Shown one piece after another: positions 24,621 to 32,913 of a stretch of DNA of 64,000 nt. Under the pieces are notes generated by a model. The model did not search any database, had not been told where the DNA came from, and saw nothing but the letters and a program-made list of their open reading frames with translations. Origin of the DNA: Azonexus sp. Lineage in GTDB: Bacteria > Pseudomonadota > Gammaproteobacteria > Burkholderiales > Rhodocyclaceae. The position numbers were made by a program, and so were the translations under genes. Within the stretch, counting starts at the first letter, position 1. Every line of letters begins with the position of its first letter. The DNA is taken from contig JAGOBB010000002.1 in assembly GCA_017983615.1 (NCBI GenBank), positions 1 through 64,000 on the forward strand, given 5' to 3'.

Positions 24621-24725
24621 TGCACCTGCTTGGTGCATGCTCAGTGTCATCGGGCTTTCACGAGGTGCGTGCGACGATGGCGGCTATTGAAAAACAATGG
24701 CTTGCAGGCTGGTTCGTGTCTTGCT
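24621..24725 (+). promoter_or_regulatory. Candidate NtrC site and sigma-54 promoter of cassette 2
   Basis: TGCACC-TGCTT-GGTGCA at 24621-24637 is an exact match to the NtrC dyad. TGG-TTCGTGTC-TTGCT has GG at 24711-24712 and GC at 24723-24724, the invariant GG-N10-GC of sigma-54 promoters. The start point would be near 24736, with the NtrC dyad centred near -107 and the GTG start codon 25 nt downstream. The layout matches that of cassette 1. Confidence 0.75.
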
Positions 24726-24760
24726 TCTAAGCCTGTAGTCATTCTGCCCGGAGCAAGCCC

Positions 24761-27700
24761 GTGTCCATCCATGTTGCACTGAATCACGTAACCACCTATA
24801 GCTACGACCGCCTGATCAATCTCGGTCCGCAGATCATCCGTCTGCGCCCCTGCCCGCATTCGCGGACACGTGTCCTGTCGTATGCGCTGAAGATCGGCCC
24901 GGAAACGCACTTCATCAACTGGCAGCAGGACCCGCAGGGCAACTACCTGGCCCGTCTGGTCTTCCCGGAAAAGACTCGCGAATTCAAGATCGAAGTCGAC
25001 ATGGTGGCCGAAATGTCGGTCATCAACCCCTTCGATTTCTTCCTCGAGCCGCACGCGGAGGAGATTCCCTTCGATTACGAAGCCTGGCAGCGTCACGAAC
25101 TGACGCCCTACCTGTACAAGCTGCCGGCGACGCCGCTATTCCAGAAATACCTCGACGGCATCTCGCGCGAGAAGATGCGCAGCGTTGATTTCCTGGTCGC
25201 CCTGAATGCCCAGGTGCAAAAGACGGTTGGCTACACGATCCGGATGGAGCCGGGCGTCCAGACGCCCGAAGAAACGCTGGAGAAGAAGACAGGCTCCTGC
25301 CGGGACTCTGCCTGGCTGCTGGTCCAGATACTGCGCCACCTTGGCCTGGCTGCCCGCTTCGTTTCAGGCTACCTGATCCAGCTGACGGCTGACGTCAAGT
25401 CGCTCGATGGCCCCTCAGGCCCCGAAGCCGACTTTACCGACCTCCACGCCTGGGCCGAGGTTTATTTGCCGGGCGCCGGCTGGGTCGGCCTCGATCCAAC
25501 CTCCGGCCTGTTTGCCGGCGAAGGCCATATTCCGCTCGCCTGTACGCCGGAACCCGGCTCGGCCGCGCCGGTCACTGGCGGCCTGGACGAGTGCGAAACC
25601 GAGTTCGGTCACCACATGCAGGTCACTCGCGTCTGGGAGGCGCCCCGCGTCACCAAACCTTACACTGACGAGCAGTGGGTCGAGATCGAAGGCCTCGGTC
25701 ACCAAATTGATGAAAAGCTGCTCGAAATGGACGTCCGCCTGACCCAGGGCGGCGAACCGACTTTTGTCGCCGCCGAAGACCCGGACGGCGCAGAATGGAA
25801 TACCGCTGCCCTTGGCCCGACCAAGCGGTTCTACGCGGCAGAGTTGTTCCATCGCCTGCGCGAAAAATATGCCCCCAACGGCCTGATGCACTTCGGCCAG
25901 GGCAAGTGGTATCCCGGTGAGCAGCTGCCGCGCTGGTCACTGAACTGCTTCTGGCGCAAGGATGGCGAGCCGATCTGGAATTCTCCGGCGCTCTATGCCA
26001 ACGAAAAGATCAACTATGGCGCCACCAGCGAGCATGCTGACCGCTTCCTCAAGCGCGTCGCCGAACGCCTCGGCGTGACCAGCGACTACGTCTTTCCGGC
26101 CTTCGAGGATGCCTACTACTACATGTGGCGCGAGCGCCGCCTGCCGGGCAACGTCGACCCCTTCGACTCGCGTGTCGACGACCCGCTTGAACGCGCCCGG
26201 CTGATGAAAGTCTTCACACAGGGCCTGACCTACACGGTTGGTCATGTACTGCCGATCATGAAGAATACCCGCAACGAATGGCAGACCGGCCCATGGTTCC
26301 TGCGCGCCGAGCGCTGCTACCTGTTCCCCGGCGATTCGGCCATGGGCTATCGCCTGCCGATCGACTCGCAACCGTGGACGGCGCAGAGCGACTACCCCTA
26401 CGTCAATGTGCCCGATGCCGAAACGGCGACCGATCCGCTGGCCAGCTACGCCGCCCTGCGCGGCCGGGTTTCCGGTCAGGCCGAGACGCGGATGCAGCTG
26501 CGTCCGCCCGGCGCCGCCGATGGGCGGGTTGGCGAAGGCAAGGGCAGGGCCTGGGAAAAGCCAACCGACACCGTGCCCGGCTTCAAGGAATCGGCCGGCT
26601 GGATCACCCGCCTCGCCATGTGCGCTGAGCCGCGCGACGGCAAGCTCTACATCTTCATGCCGCCGGCCAACACGCTCGACGATTACCTCGAAATCGTCGC
26701 CGCCGTCGAGGCGACGGCCGAGGAAATGTCCATGCCGGTCATCATGGAGGGCTATACGCCGCCGTCCGACCCGCGCCTGACACATTTCAGCGTGACGCCC
26801 GACCCCGGCGTCATCGAGGTCAACGTCCATCCGGCGCGCAGTTGGGATCAACTGGTTGACCAGACGACCCACCTCTACGAGTCGGCCTACTACACCCGCC
26901 TGACCACCGAGAAGTTCATGGTCGACGGCCGTCACACCGGCACCGGTGGCGGCAACCACTTCGTGCTTGGCGGCGCGACGCCGAACGACTCGCCTTTCCT
27001 CCGCCGTCCGGATCTGTTGAAGAGCCTGATTGCTTACTGGCACAACCATCCCAGCCTCTCCTACCTGTTCTCGGGTTTGTTCATCGGGCCGACCAGCCAG
27101 GCGCCGCGTGTCGACGAGGCCCGCAACGATTCGCTCTACGAACTGGAAATTGCTTTTAATCAGATTCCGCAGCCCGGCGGTTTCGTGCCGCCCTGGCTGG
27201 TAGACCGCATCCTGCGCAATCTGCTGATCGACGTGACCGGCAACACACACCGGTCAGAGTTCTGCATCGACAAGTTGTACTCGCCGGACGGCCCGACCGG
27301 CCGTCTCGGCCTGCTCGAATTGCGCGCGTTCGAAATGCCGCCGCACGCCCGCATGTCGCTGACCCAGCAATTGCTGCTGCGCGCGATGATCGCCCGTTTC
27401 TGGGAAGAACCCTACGAACCGGCCCGGCTGGCCCGCTGGGGTACCGAGCTGCACGACCGCTTCATGCTGCCGCACTACGTCGAGCAGGACTTCCGCGACG
27501 TCATGGAAGAAATGCAGCAGGCCGGCTACGCGTTCAAGGCCGAATGGTTTGCGCCACACTTTGAATTCCGTTTCCCGAAATACGGTGATTTCGCCGTCAA
27601 GGGCATCGATTTCGAATTGCGTCATGCCCTCGAACCCTGGCACGTGATGGGCGAGGAAGGCAACGTCGGGACTACGGTGCGCTTTGTCGATTCCTCGGTC

Positions 27701-28111
27701 GAGCGCGTCCAGGTCCGCATCAAGGGCATGGCGCCCGATCGCTACGTGCTGACCTGCAACGGCGTGCCGGTTCCGCTGCAGAACACTGGCACAAATGGCG
27801 AATTCGTCGCCGGCATCCGCTACCGCGCCTGGCAGCCGCCGTCCTGCCTGCATCCGAACATCGGCGTCCACGCACCGCTGGTCTTCGACATCGTCGATAC
27901 CTGGATGCAGCGCTCGCTGGGCGGTTGTCAGTACCATGTCGCGCACCCCGGTGGGCGCAGTTTCGACACCTTCCCGGTCAATGCCTTCGAGGCCGAGAGC
28001 CGGCGTCTGGCCCGCTTCTTCCGCTTTGGTCACACACCGGGCAAGATGCTGGTCGGGGCGCCGGAAGTCAGCGCCGAGCACCCGTTTACGCTAGACTTGA
28101 GGCGTTTTTAA
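24761..28111 (+). CDS. Transglutaminase-like protease fused to DUF2126
   Basis: A 1116-residue protein, probably cytoplasmic. Residues 1-90 form a transglutaminase N-terminal domain (LNHVTTYSYDRLINLGPQ). The transglutaminase core follows, with Cys in TGSCRDSAW (near 180), His in DLHAWAEVYLP (near 227) and Asp in GLDPTSG. From about 300 to the end it is DUF2126, including VRLTQGGEPTFV and the Glu/Arg-rich blocks typical of glutamine synthetase/GCS-like ligase folds. The start is GTG 24761 with CGGAG upstream. The domain set suggests that it cuts or transfers amide bonds in concert with the ATP-grasp ligase encoded next. It is preceded by NtrC/sigma-54 sites. Confidence 0.9.
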   Translation: MSIHVALNHVTTYSYDRLINLGPQIIRLRPCPHSRTRVLSYALKIGPETHFINWQQDPQGNYLARLVFPEKTREFKIEVDMVAEMSVINPFDFFLEPHAEEIPFDYEAWQRHELTPYLYKLPATPLFQKYLDGISREKMRSVDFLVALNAQVQKTVGYTIRMEPGVQTPEETLEKKTGSCRDSAWLLVQILRHLGLAARFVSGYLIQLTADVKSLDGPSGPEADFTDLHAWAEVYLPGAGWVGLDPTSGLFAGEGHIPLACTPEPGSAAPVTGGLDECETEFGHHMQVTRVWEAPRVTKPYTDEQWVEIEGLGHQIDEKLLEMDVRLTQGGEPTFVAAEDPDGAEWNTAALGPTKRFYAAELFHRLREKYAPNGLMHFGQGKWYPGEQLPRWSLNCFWRKDGEPIWNSPALYANEKINYGATSEHADRFLKRVAERLGVTSDYVFPAFEDAYYYMWRERRLPGNVDPFDSRVDDPLERARLMKVFTQGLTYTVGHVLPIMKNTRNEWQTGPWFLRAERCYLFPGDSAMGYRLPIDSQPWTAQSDYPYVNVPDAETATDPLASYAALRGRVSGQAETRMQLRPPGAADGRVGEGKGRAWEKPTDTVPGFKESAGWITRLAMCAEPRDGKLYIFMPPANTLDDYLEIVAAVEATAEEMSMPVIMEGYTPPSDPRLTHFSVTPDPGVIEVNVHPARSWDQLVDQTTHLYESAYYTRLTTEKFMVDGRHTGTGGGNHFVLGGATPNDSPFLRRPDLLKSLIAYWHNHPSLSYLFSGLFIGPTSQAPRVDEARNDSLYELEIAFNQIPQPGGFVPPWLVDRILRNLLIDVTGNTHRSEFCIDKLYSPDGPTGRLGLLELRAFEMPPHARMSLTQQLLLRAMIARFWEEPYEPARLARWGTELHDRFMLPHYVEQDFRDVMEEMQQAGYAFKAEWFAPHFEFRFPKYGDFAVKGIDFELRHALEPWHVMGEEGNVGTTVRFVDSSVERVQVRIKGMAPDRYVLTCNGVPVPLQNTGTNGEFVAGIRYRAWQPPSCLHPNIGVHAPLVFDIVDTWMQRSLGGCQYHVAHPGGRSFDTFPVNAFEAESRRLARFFRFGHTPGKMLVGAPEVSAEHPFTLDLRRF

Positions 28112-28138
28112 CCCAAAAAATGCATCGACCGTAGCAAC
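28105..28138 (-). repeat. USS-like element, copy 7
   Basis: On the minus strand, TTGCTACGGTCG is followed by ATTTTTT at +16 to +22 and TTAAAAA at +26 to +32, so the spacing of the A/T tracts is kept while their strand composition differs. It overlaps the 3' end of the transglutaminase gene and the foot of the next hairpin. Confidence 0.8.
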
Positions 28139-28178
28139 AGGCCAGAGACGCTCTGTTTCCGGCCTGTTTGTCTTTTTT
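28136..28178 (+). terminator. Terminator-like hairpin inside cassette 2
   Basis: AACAGGCC pairs with GGCCTGTT across a 17-nt loop, followed by TGTCTTTTTT. It lies between the first two genes, 10 nt before the second start codon, and would reduce downstream expression relative to the first gene. Confidence 0.6.
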
Positions 28179-28187
28179 CCCAGCTGA

Positions 28188-30710
28188 ATGGCACGCACAC
28201 TCCTCGCAATCTACCCTCACAGCGCCCGCCGCTACGACGAAATGCTGTCGGCGGACGGGGTCGTACGTCCGCACTGGCGGCAGTTCTTCAGCCACCTCGA
28301 TTCGGTGGCGCCGGACGAGATGCACCAGCGTCTGGAGTTCGTCGACCGGCGCATCCAGGAAAATGGCGTCACCTACAACGTCTATGCCGATCCGAACGGC
28401 GCCGACCGGCCGTGGGCGCTCGATCCGCTGCCGCTGATTATCCCGCCCGACGAATGGGCCGAGGTATCGGCGGCAGTCGCCCAGCGTGCCACCCTGCTCA
28501 ATGCCATGCTGGCCGATCTCTATGGCGAGCAGAAGCTCCTCGCCGAAGGTCTGCTGCCGCCCTCGCTGGTCTATGGTCAGCACGGCTACCTGTGGCCCTG
28601 TCAGGGCGTCAAGCCGGCTGGTGGTGTCTGGCTGCACAATTACGCCGTCGATCTGGCGCGTTCGCCGAACGGCCGCTGGTGGGTCATCGCCGACCGCACG
28701 CAGGCGCCGTCCGGGGCAGGCTATGCGCTGGAAAACCGGCTGGTCGTCTCGCGCGTCTTCCCCGAGATGTTTCGCGACCTGCACGTCCAGCACCTGGCCG
28801 ATTTTTTCCGCGACCAGCTCGACGGGCTGAGCGCGCTGGCGCCGGTCGATGGTGACGAACCGCCACACATCGTGCTGCTGACGCCCGGGCCGTACAACGA
28901 AACCTATTTCGAACACGCCTATCTCGCCCGCTACCTCGGTTTTCCGCTGGTCGAGGGCCAGGACCTGACGGTACGCGGCGACGCAGTTTATCTGAAGACC
29001 CTGCGCGGCCTGAAACGCGTCCATGTCATCCTGCGTCGTCAGGACGACGGCTATTGCGACCCGCTCGAACTGCGCGGCGAATCGGCCCTCGGCATTCCCG
29101 GACTGGTAAACGTCGCGCGCGCCGGCCGGGTAGTCATCGCCAATGCGCTGGGCAGCGGCCTGCTGGCGTCAGGCGCCCTGATGGGCTTTCTGCCCGCCAT
29201 CTGCCGGCGCCTGCTCGGCGAAAAACTGGCCATGCCCTCGGTGGCGACCTGGTGGTGCGGCGAAAAGCCGGCGCTCGACTACGTGAAGGAAAATTTCGAC
29301 GACCTGGTTATCAAGCCGGCCTATCCGACGCAGAACATGGAGCCGGTGTTCGGCTACGAATTGAAGGGCGAAGAGCGTGCCGAACTGTTGCGCCGGATTG
29401 AGGCGCGGCCGCATGCCTACGTCGCCCAGGAAATGGTCAACCTGTCGCAGGCGCCGACCTGGAGCCGGCAGCACGAGCGTCGGCTGCTTGCTCGCCCGGT
29501 GGGTTTGCGCGCCTACGCGGTGGTCAATGCCGATGGCGGCTATTCGGTGATGCCGGGCGGCCTGGCGCGGGTGGCAACCGGGGCCAGCACGCGCATCATC
29601 TCGATGCAGCGCGGCGGCGCTTCAAAGGATACCTGGGTGCTGACCAACGGCCCGGTCAGCGAATTCACGCTGCTCAAGCCGTCGATCGGTGTTCGCGACC
29701 TGGTGCGCGCCGGTTCCAACCTGTCTTCCCGCGTCGTCGAAAACCTGTTCTGGCTCGGCCGCTATTCCGAACGTTTCGACGACAGCGCACGCATGTTGCG
29801 CGTCGCACTGTCGCGCGTCGTCGAAGCTGGCGGCGAGAAGACGCCGGCCGTCGCTTCGGCGATGGAACTGGCCGAGCGGCTCGGCGTCCTGCCCGGGCCG
29901 GATGAGGATAGCGAGATCAAGGAAGGCAGCGAACATGCGTTGCTTGAGGCTATCTACGATCCGGCCCAGCCGGGCAGCCTGGCCGGCAACATCCGCAGCC
30001 TGATGTGGTCGGCGACACATGTCCGCGAACGCCTGTCGCTGGACCACTGGCATTCGCTGAACCGCCTGCAGCGCGACCAGCAGGCGGCGCTCAAAAAACA
30101 TCCGACGCTGACCGAGGCGATTGCCTTCCTTGACCGCGTGCTTGGCGTCTCGTCGTCGCTGACCGGCTTTGCGATGGACAACATGACGCGCGACGACGGC
30201 TGGCGCTTCCTGATCATTGGCCGGCGTCTGGAACGCCTGTCCTTCCTGGCGCAGACCGTCGCCCACTTCCTGTCCATGCCGGCGACGCGCGGCCCGGGTT
30301 CGCTGGAATGGCTGCTCGAACTGACCGACTCGATCATCACCTACCGTTCGCGCTACTCGCGCCTGCCGGAACTGCTGCCAGTCATCGACCTGCTGGTCTT
30401 CGACGACAGCAACCCGCACGGCGTGGTCTTCCAGGCCAGCGTGCTGGCGCGCTATCTCGACCGCATGGCGCGCGAACTCGGCGCCGATTTCGAAGGTGAT
30501 CTGGCTGGCGCGCTGGAGCGCCTGCGCGGCTTCAGCCTGGAAAAACTGGAGCATCTGCAGTTCAGCAACTGCCGGGAGTGCGAGCCCTGCGAGGAACTGG
30601 CCACCCTGCTGCGGGAGCTGGACCAGGCGGCCGTCCAGCTTTCCGATTGGCTGGGCATGCGCTACTTCACCCACGTCGGCGATGTCAGCCGGCAGACCAT
30701 GGCGCTTTGA
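28188..30710 (+). CDS. Fused circularly permuted ATP-grasp and alpha-E protein
   Basis: An 840-residue fusion. Residues 1 to about 490 are a circularly permuted ATP-grasp (LNAMLADLYGEQKLL, LTPGPYNETYFEHAYLARYLGFPLVEGQDL, DDLVIKPAY, ending GGASKDTWVL). Residues about 510-840 are an alpha-E domain (RVVENLFWLGRYSERFDDSARMLR). The order is that of the separate genes at 16527-18893, so this is the fused form of the same pair. No good ribosome site precedes ATG 28188; a terminator-like hairpin lies just upstream. Predicted to form amide bonds with ATP; the substrate is unknown. The transglutaminase that follows starts 2 nt after its stop. Confidence 0.9.
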   Translation: MARTLLAIYPHSARRYDEMLSADGVVRPHWRQFFSHLDSVAPDEMHQRLEFVDRRIQENGVTYNVYADPNGADRPWALDPLPLIIPPDEWAEVSAAVAQRATLLNAMLADLYGEQKLLAEGLLPPSLVYGQHGYLWPCQGVKPAGGVWLHNYAVDLARSPNGRWWVIADRTQAPSGAGYALENRLVVSRVFPEMFRDLHVQHLADFFRDQLDGLSALAPVDGDEPPHIVLLTPGPYNETYFEHAYLARYLGFPLVEGQDLTVRGDAVYLKTLRGLKRVHVILRRQDDGYCDPLELRGESALGIPGLVNVARAGRVVIANALGSGLLASGALMGFLPAICRRLLGEKLAMPSVATWWCGEKPALDYVKENFDDLVIKPAYPTQNMEPVFGYELKGEERAELLRRIEARPHAYVAQEMVNLSQAPTWSRQHERRLLARPVGLRAYAVVNADGGYSVMPGGLARVATGASTRIISMQRGGASKDTWVLTNGPVSEFTLLKPSIGVRDLVRAGSNLSSRVVENLFWLGRYSERFDDSARMLRVALSRVVEAGGEKTPAVASAMELAERLGVLPGPDEDSEIKEGSEHALLEAIYDPAQPGSLAGNIRSLMWSATHVRERLSLDHWHSLNRLQRDQQAALKKHPTLTEAIAFLDRVLGVSSSLTGFAMDNMTRDDGWRFLIIGRRLERLSFLAQTVAHFLSMPATRGPGSLEWLLELTDSIITYRSRYSRLPELLPVIDLLVFDDSNPHGVVFQASVLARYLDRMARELGADFEGDLAGALERLRGFSLEKLEHLQFSNCRECEPCEELATLLRELDQAAVQLSDWLGMRYFTHVGDVSRQTMAL

Positions 30711-30712
30711 GT

Positions 30713-31669
30713 ATGCCCGCCGTCCGCTATCACGTCCTGCACGAGACCCGCTACGACTACGGCAGCCCGGTGTCGCTTTCGCAGCAGCAGTTGCATCTCT
30801 CGCCGCGGGTTCTCGACTGGCAGCAGGTCGAGGAACAATGCATCAGCATCGAGCCGCCGCCGACCTGGCGTCGTGACGGTCAGGATGCCTTTGGCAATCC
30901 CGTTACCTGGGTGGCTTTCCATGTGCCGCACGACAGCCTGGTCATTCGTTCGGTCATGACTATCGCCGTGGCGCCCCACCTGCCGGGCGATCTTGACGAT
31001 TCCCTGGCCTGGGAGGAGGTGCGCGACCGGCTGGCTTACGATGCGACCGACCCGCGTCCGGAAGATCTCGGTGCCACCCGTTTCCTGTTCGAAAGCCCGC
31101 ACGTCCGCATCAAGCACGAGCTGGCGGCTTACGCCGCCGATTGCTTTCCGCCGGGAACGCCGGTCCTGGTCGGTGCCGAGCGATTGATGGCAAAAATTTT
31201 CGACGAGTTCGAATTCGACCCGGAAGCGACAACGGTGTCTACGCCGGTGCTCGAGGTGCTGGAAAACAAGCGTGGCGTCTGCCAGGACTTCGCGCATCTG
31301 ATGATCGCCTGCCTGCGGGCACTCGGCCTGGCTGCCCGCTACGTCAGCGGCTACCTGCTGACCCGGCCGCCTCCGGGCAAGCCGCGCCTGATCGGGGCCG
31401 ACGCCTCGCATGCCTGGGTCTCGGTCTATTCGCCGGGTGAAGGGCACGACTGGGTCGATTTCGATCCGACCAACAACCTGTTGCCGAACACCGAGCACAT
31501 CACGCTGGCCTTTGGCCGCGACTTCAGCGACATCTCGCCGCTGCGCGGCATCATCCTCGGCGGCGGCGGCACCGAACCCGAGGTGGCGGTGACAGTCTTT
31601 CCGCTCGATGAAGAAGAAATCCCCGAGGATCTGCTCACCGGGCCGAGCGACAAGAAGGACGGCGCCTGA
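30713..31669 (+). CDS. Transglutaminase family protein
   Basis: A 318-residue protein with an N-terminal transglutaminase beta domain (VRYHVLHETRYDYGSPVSLSQ) and a papain-like core: Cys in NKRGVCQDFAHLMIACLR (near 187), His in ASHAWVSVYSP (near 240) and Asp in WVDFDPTN. Such proteins are predicted proteases or amide-bond exchangers. It is the last gene of cassette 2 and, with the DUF2126 protein, gives the system two different thiol enzymes. The flavoprotein gene follows 2 nt later with a GTG start, so it is probably cotranscribed. Confidence 0.9.
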   Translation: MPAVRYHVLHETRYDYGSPVSLSQQQLHLSPRVLDWQQVEEQCISIEPPPTWRRDGQDAFGNPVTWVAFHVPHDSLVIRSVMTIAVAPHLPGDLDDSLAWEEVRDRLAYDATDPRPEDLGATRFLFESPHVRIKHELAAYAADCFPPGTPVLVGAERLMAKIFDEFEFDPEATTVSTPVLEVLENKRGVCQDFAHLMIACLRALGLAARYVSGYLLTRPPPGKPRLIGADASHAWVSVYSPGEGHDWVDFDPTNNLLPNTEHITLAFGRDFSDISPLRGIILGGGGTEPEVAVTVFPLDEEEIPEDLLTGPSDKKDGA

Positions 31670-31671
31670 CG

Positions 31672-32913
31672 GTGGCGCGTGTCGCCATCATCGGCGGCGG
31701 CCCGGCCGGCCTGATGGCGGCCGAGGCGCTGGCTACGGCAAATGCTACGGTCGGCCCGAAAAAAAGGCCAAAAATAGAAATTTTCGATGCCATGCCCTCG
31801 TTCGGCCGCAAGTTCCTGATGGCCGGCAAGGGCGGCATGAATATCACGCATTCCGAGCCTTTGCCCGATTTCGTCCGGCGCTACGGGGTACGTTCGGACC
31901 GCATTGCACCACTGCTCGATGCCTTCGGTCCGGCCCAGTTGTGCGAGTGGATTCATGGCCTCGGCATCGAGACATTTGTCGGTACCTCGGGGCGGGTATT
32001 TCCGACAGAGATGAAGGCAGCCCCGCTGCTCCGCGCCTGGCTGCACCGCCTGCGCAGCCAGGGGGTGCATTTTCATGTCCGCCATCGCTGGCTGGGCTGG
32101 GCCGACGACAGGTTGAGATTTGCCTCGCCGGACGGCGAAGTCGAAGTCGAGGCCGATGCAGTGATTCTTGCCCTCGGCGGCGGCAGCTGGGCGAAGCTCG
32201 GCTCCGATGGCGCCTGGGTGCCGCTGCTGTCCGGGTGCGGCGTGCCGGTCGTCCCGCTGAAGCCGGCCAACTGCGGTTTCGAGGTGACGTGGAGTGACTA
32301 TTTCAGCGAGCGATTCGCCGGCGCGCCGGTCAAGGCTGTCGTCGCGTCGGTTGGGGCACATCGCCAGCAGGGCGAATTCAACATCACGGTGACCGGTATC
32401 GAGGGCGGGCTGATCTATGCGCTTTCAGCGCCCCTGCGCGATGCGCTGGCGCGTGACGGCCACGCTGCACTGACCCTCGACCTGGCGCCGGGACGCAGCC
32501 TGGAACGGCTGACCTCTGATCTGTCGCGTCCGCGTGGCCACGATACGCTGGCCAATCACCTGCGTCGGCGCGCCGGTATCGAAGGCGTCAAGGCGGCACT
32601 GCTCCGTGAATTTTGCCCGCTGGAGAGGCTAACCGTAGCATTTGACCTGGCGACGGCGATCAAGTCGCTGCCGCTGCCAGTGACGGCCACCCGGCCGCTC
32701 GACGAGGCGATCAGTACTGCTGGCGGCGTTGCTTTCGAGGCCGTGGACGACGCCTTGATGCTGACTGCCATGCCCGGTGTTTTCTGCGCCGGAGAGATGC
32801 TGGACTGGGAAGCGCCGACGGGCGGTTACCTGCTCACTGCCTGCCTGGCCAGCGGCCGGGCGGCCGGCCTGGGCGTGCGGCAGTGGCTGGACCGTCGGCT
32901 CCCGGAAAATTAG
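31672..32913 (+). CDS. BaiN-like FAD flavoprotein (TIGR03862 type)
   Basis: A 413-residue flavoprotein starting at GTG. The FAD motif [18 protein letters not shown] is followed by [19 protein letters not shown] and, at the end, [23 protein letters not shown]. Substrate unknown. Between the first helix and second strand of the Rossmann fold it has about eight more residues ([11 protein letters not shown] region, residues 24-34) than its relative at 19961-21175; this insert is exactly a USS-like element read in frame. A second, weaker copy lies at 32609-32642. Its stop overlaps the convergent kinase gene. Linkage to the peptide-modifying cassette may be operonic only. Confidence 0.88.
   Translation: MARVAIIGGGPAGLMAAEALATANATVGPKKRPKIEIFDAMPSFGRKFLMAGKGGMNITHSEPLPDFVRRYGVRSDRIAPLLDAFGPAQLCEWIHGLGIETFVGTSGRVFPTEMKAAPLLRAWLHRLRSQGVHFHVRHRWLGWADDRLRFASPDGEVEVEADAVILALGGGSWAKLGSDGAWVPLLSGCGVPVVPLKPANCGFEVTWSDYFSERFAGAPVKAVVASVGAHRQQGEFNITVTGIEGGLIYALSAPLRDALARDGHAALTLDLAPGRSLERLTSDLSRPRGHDTLANHLRRRAGIEGVKAALLREFCPLERLTVAFDLATAIKSLPLPVTATRPLDEAISTAGGVAFEAVDDALMLTAMPGVFCAGEMLDWEAPTGGYLLTACLASGRAAGLGVRQWLDRRLPEN
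31741..31774 (+). repeat. USS-like element, copy 8, in-frame insertion
   Basis: AATGCTACGGTCG, AAAAAAA at +17 to +23 and AAAAAT at +28 to +33, with GGCC arms. It encodes [12 protein letters not shown] in a loop of the flavoprotein's FAD domain. Confidence 0.9.
32609..32642 (-). repeat. USS-like element, copy 9, partial
   Basis: On the minus strand, AAATGCTACGGT has the exact core and AAAATT at +27 to +32, but the first tract is absent. It lies in the coding region for LTVAFDLA of the flavoprotein. Confidence 0.65.
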
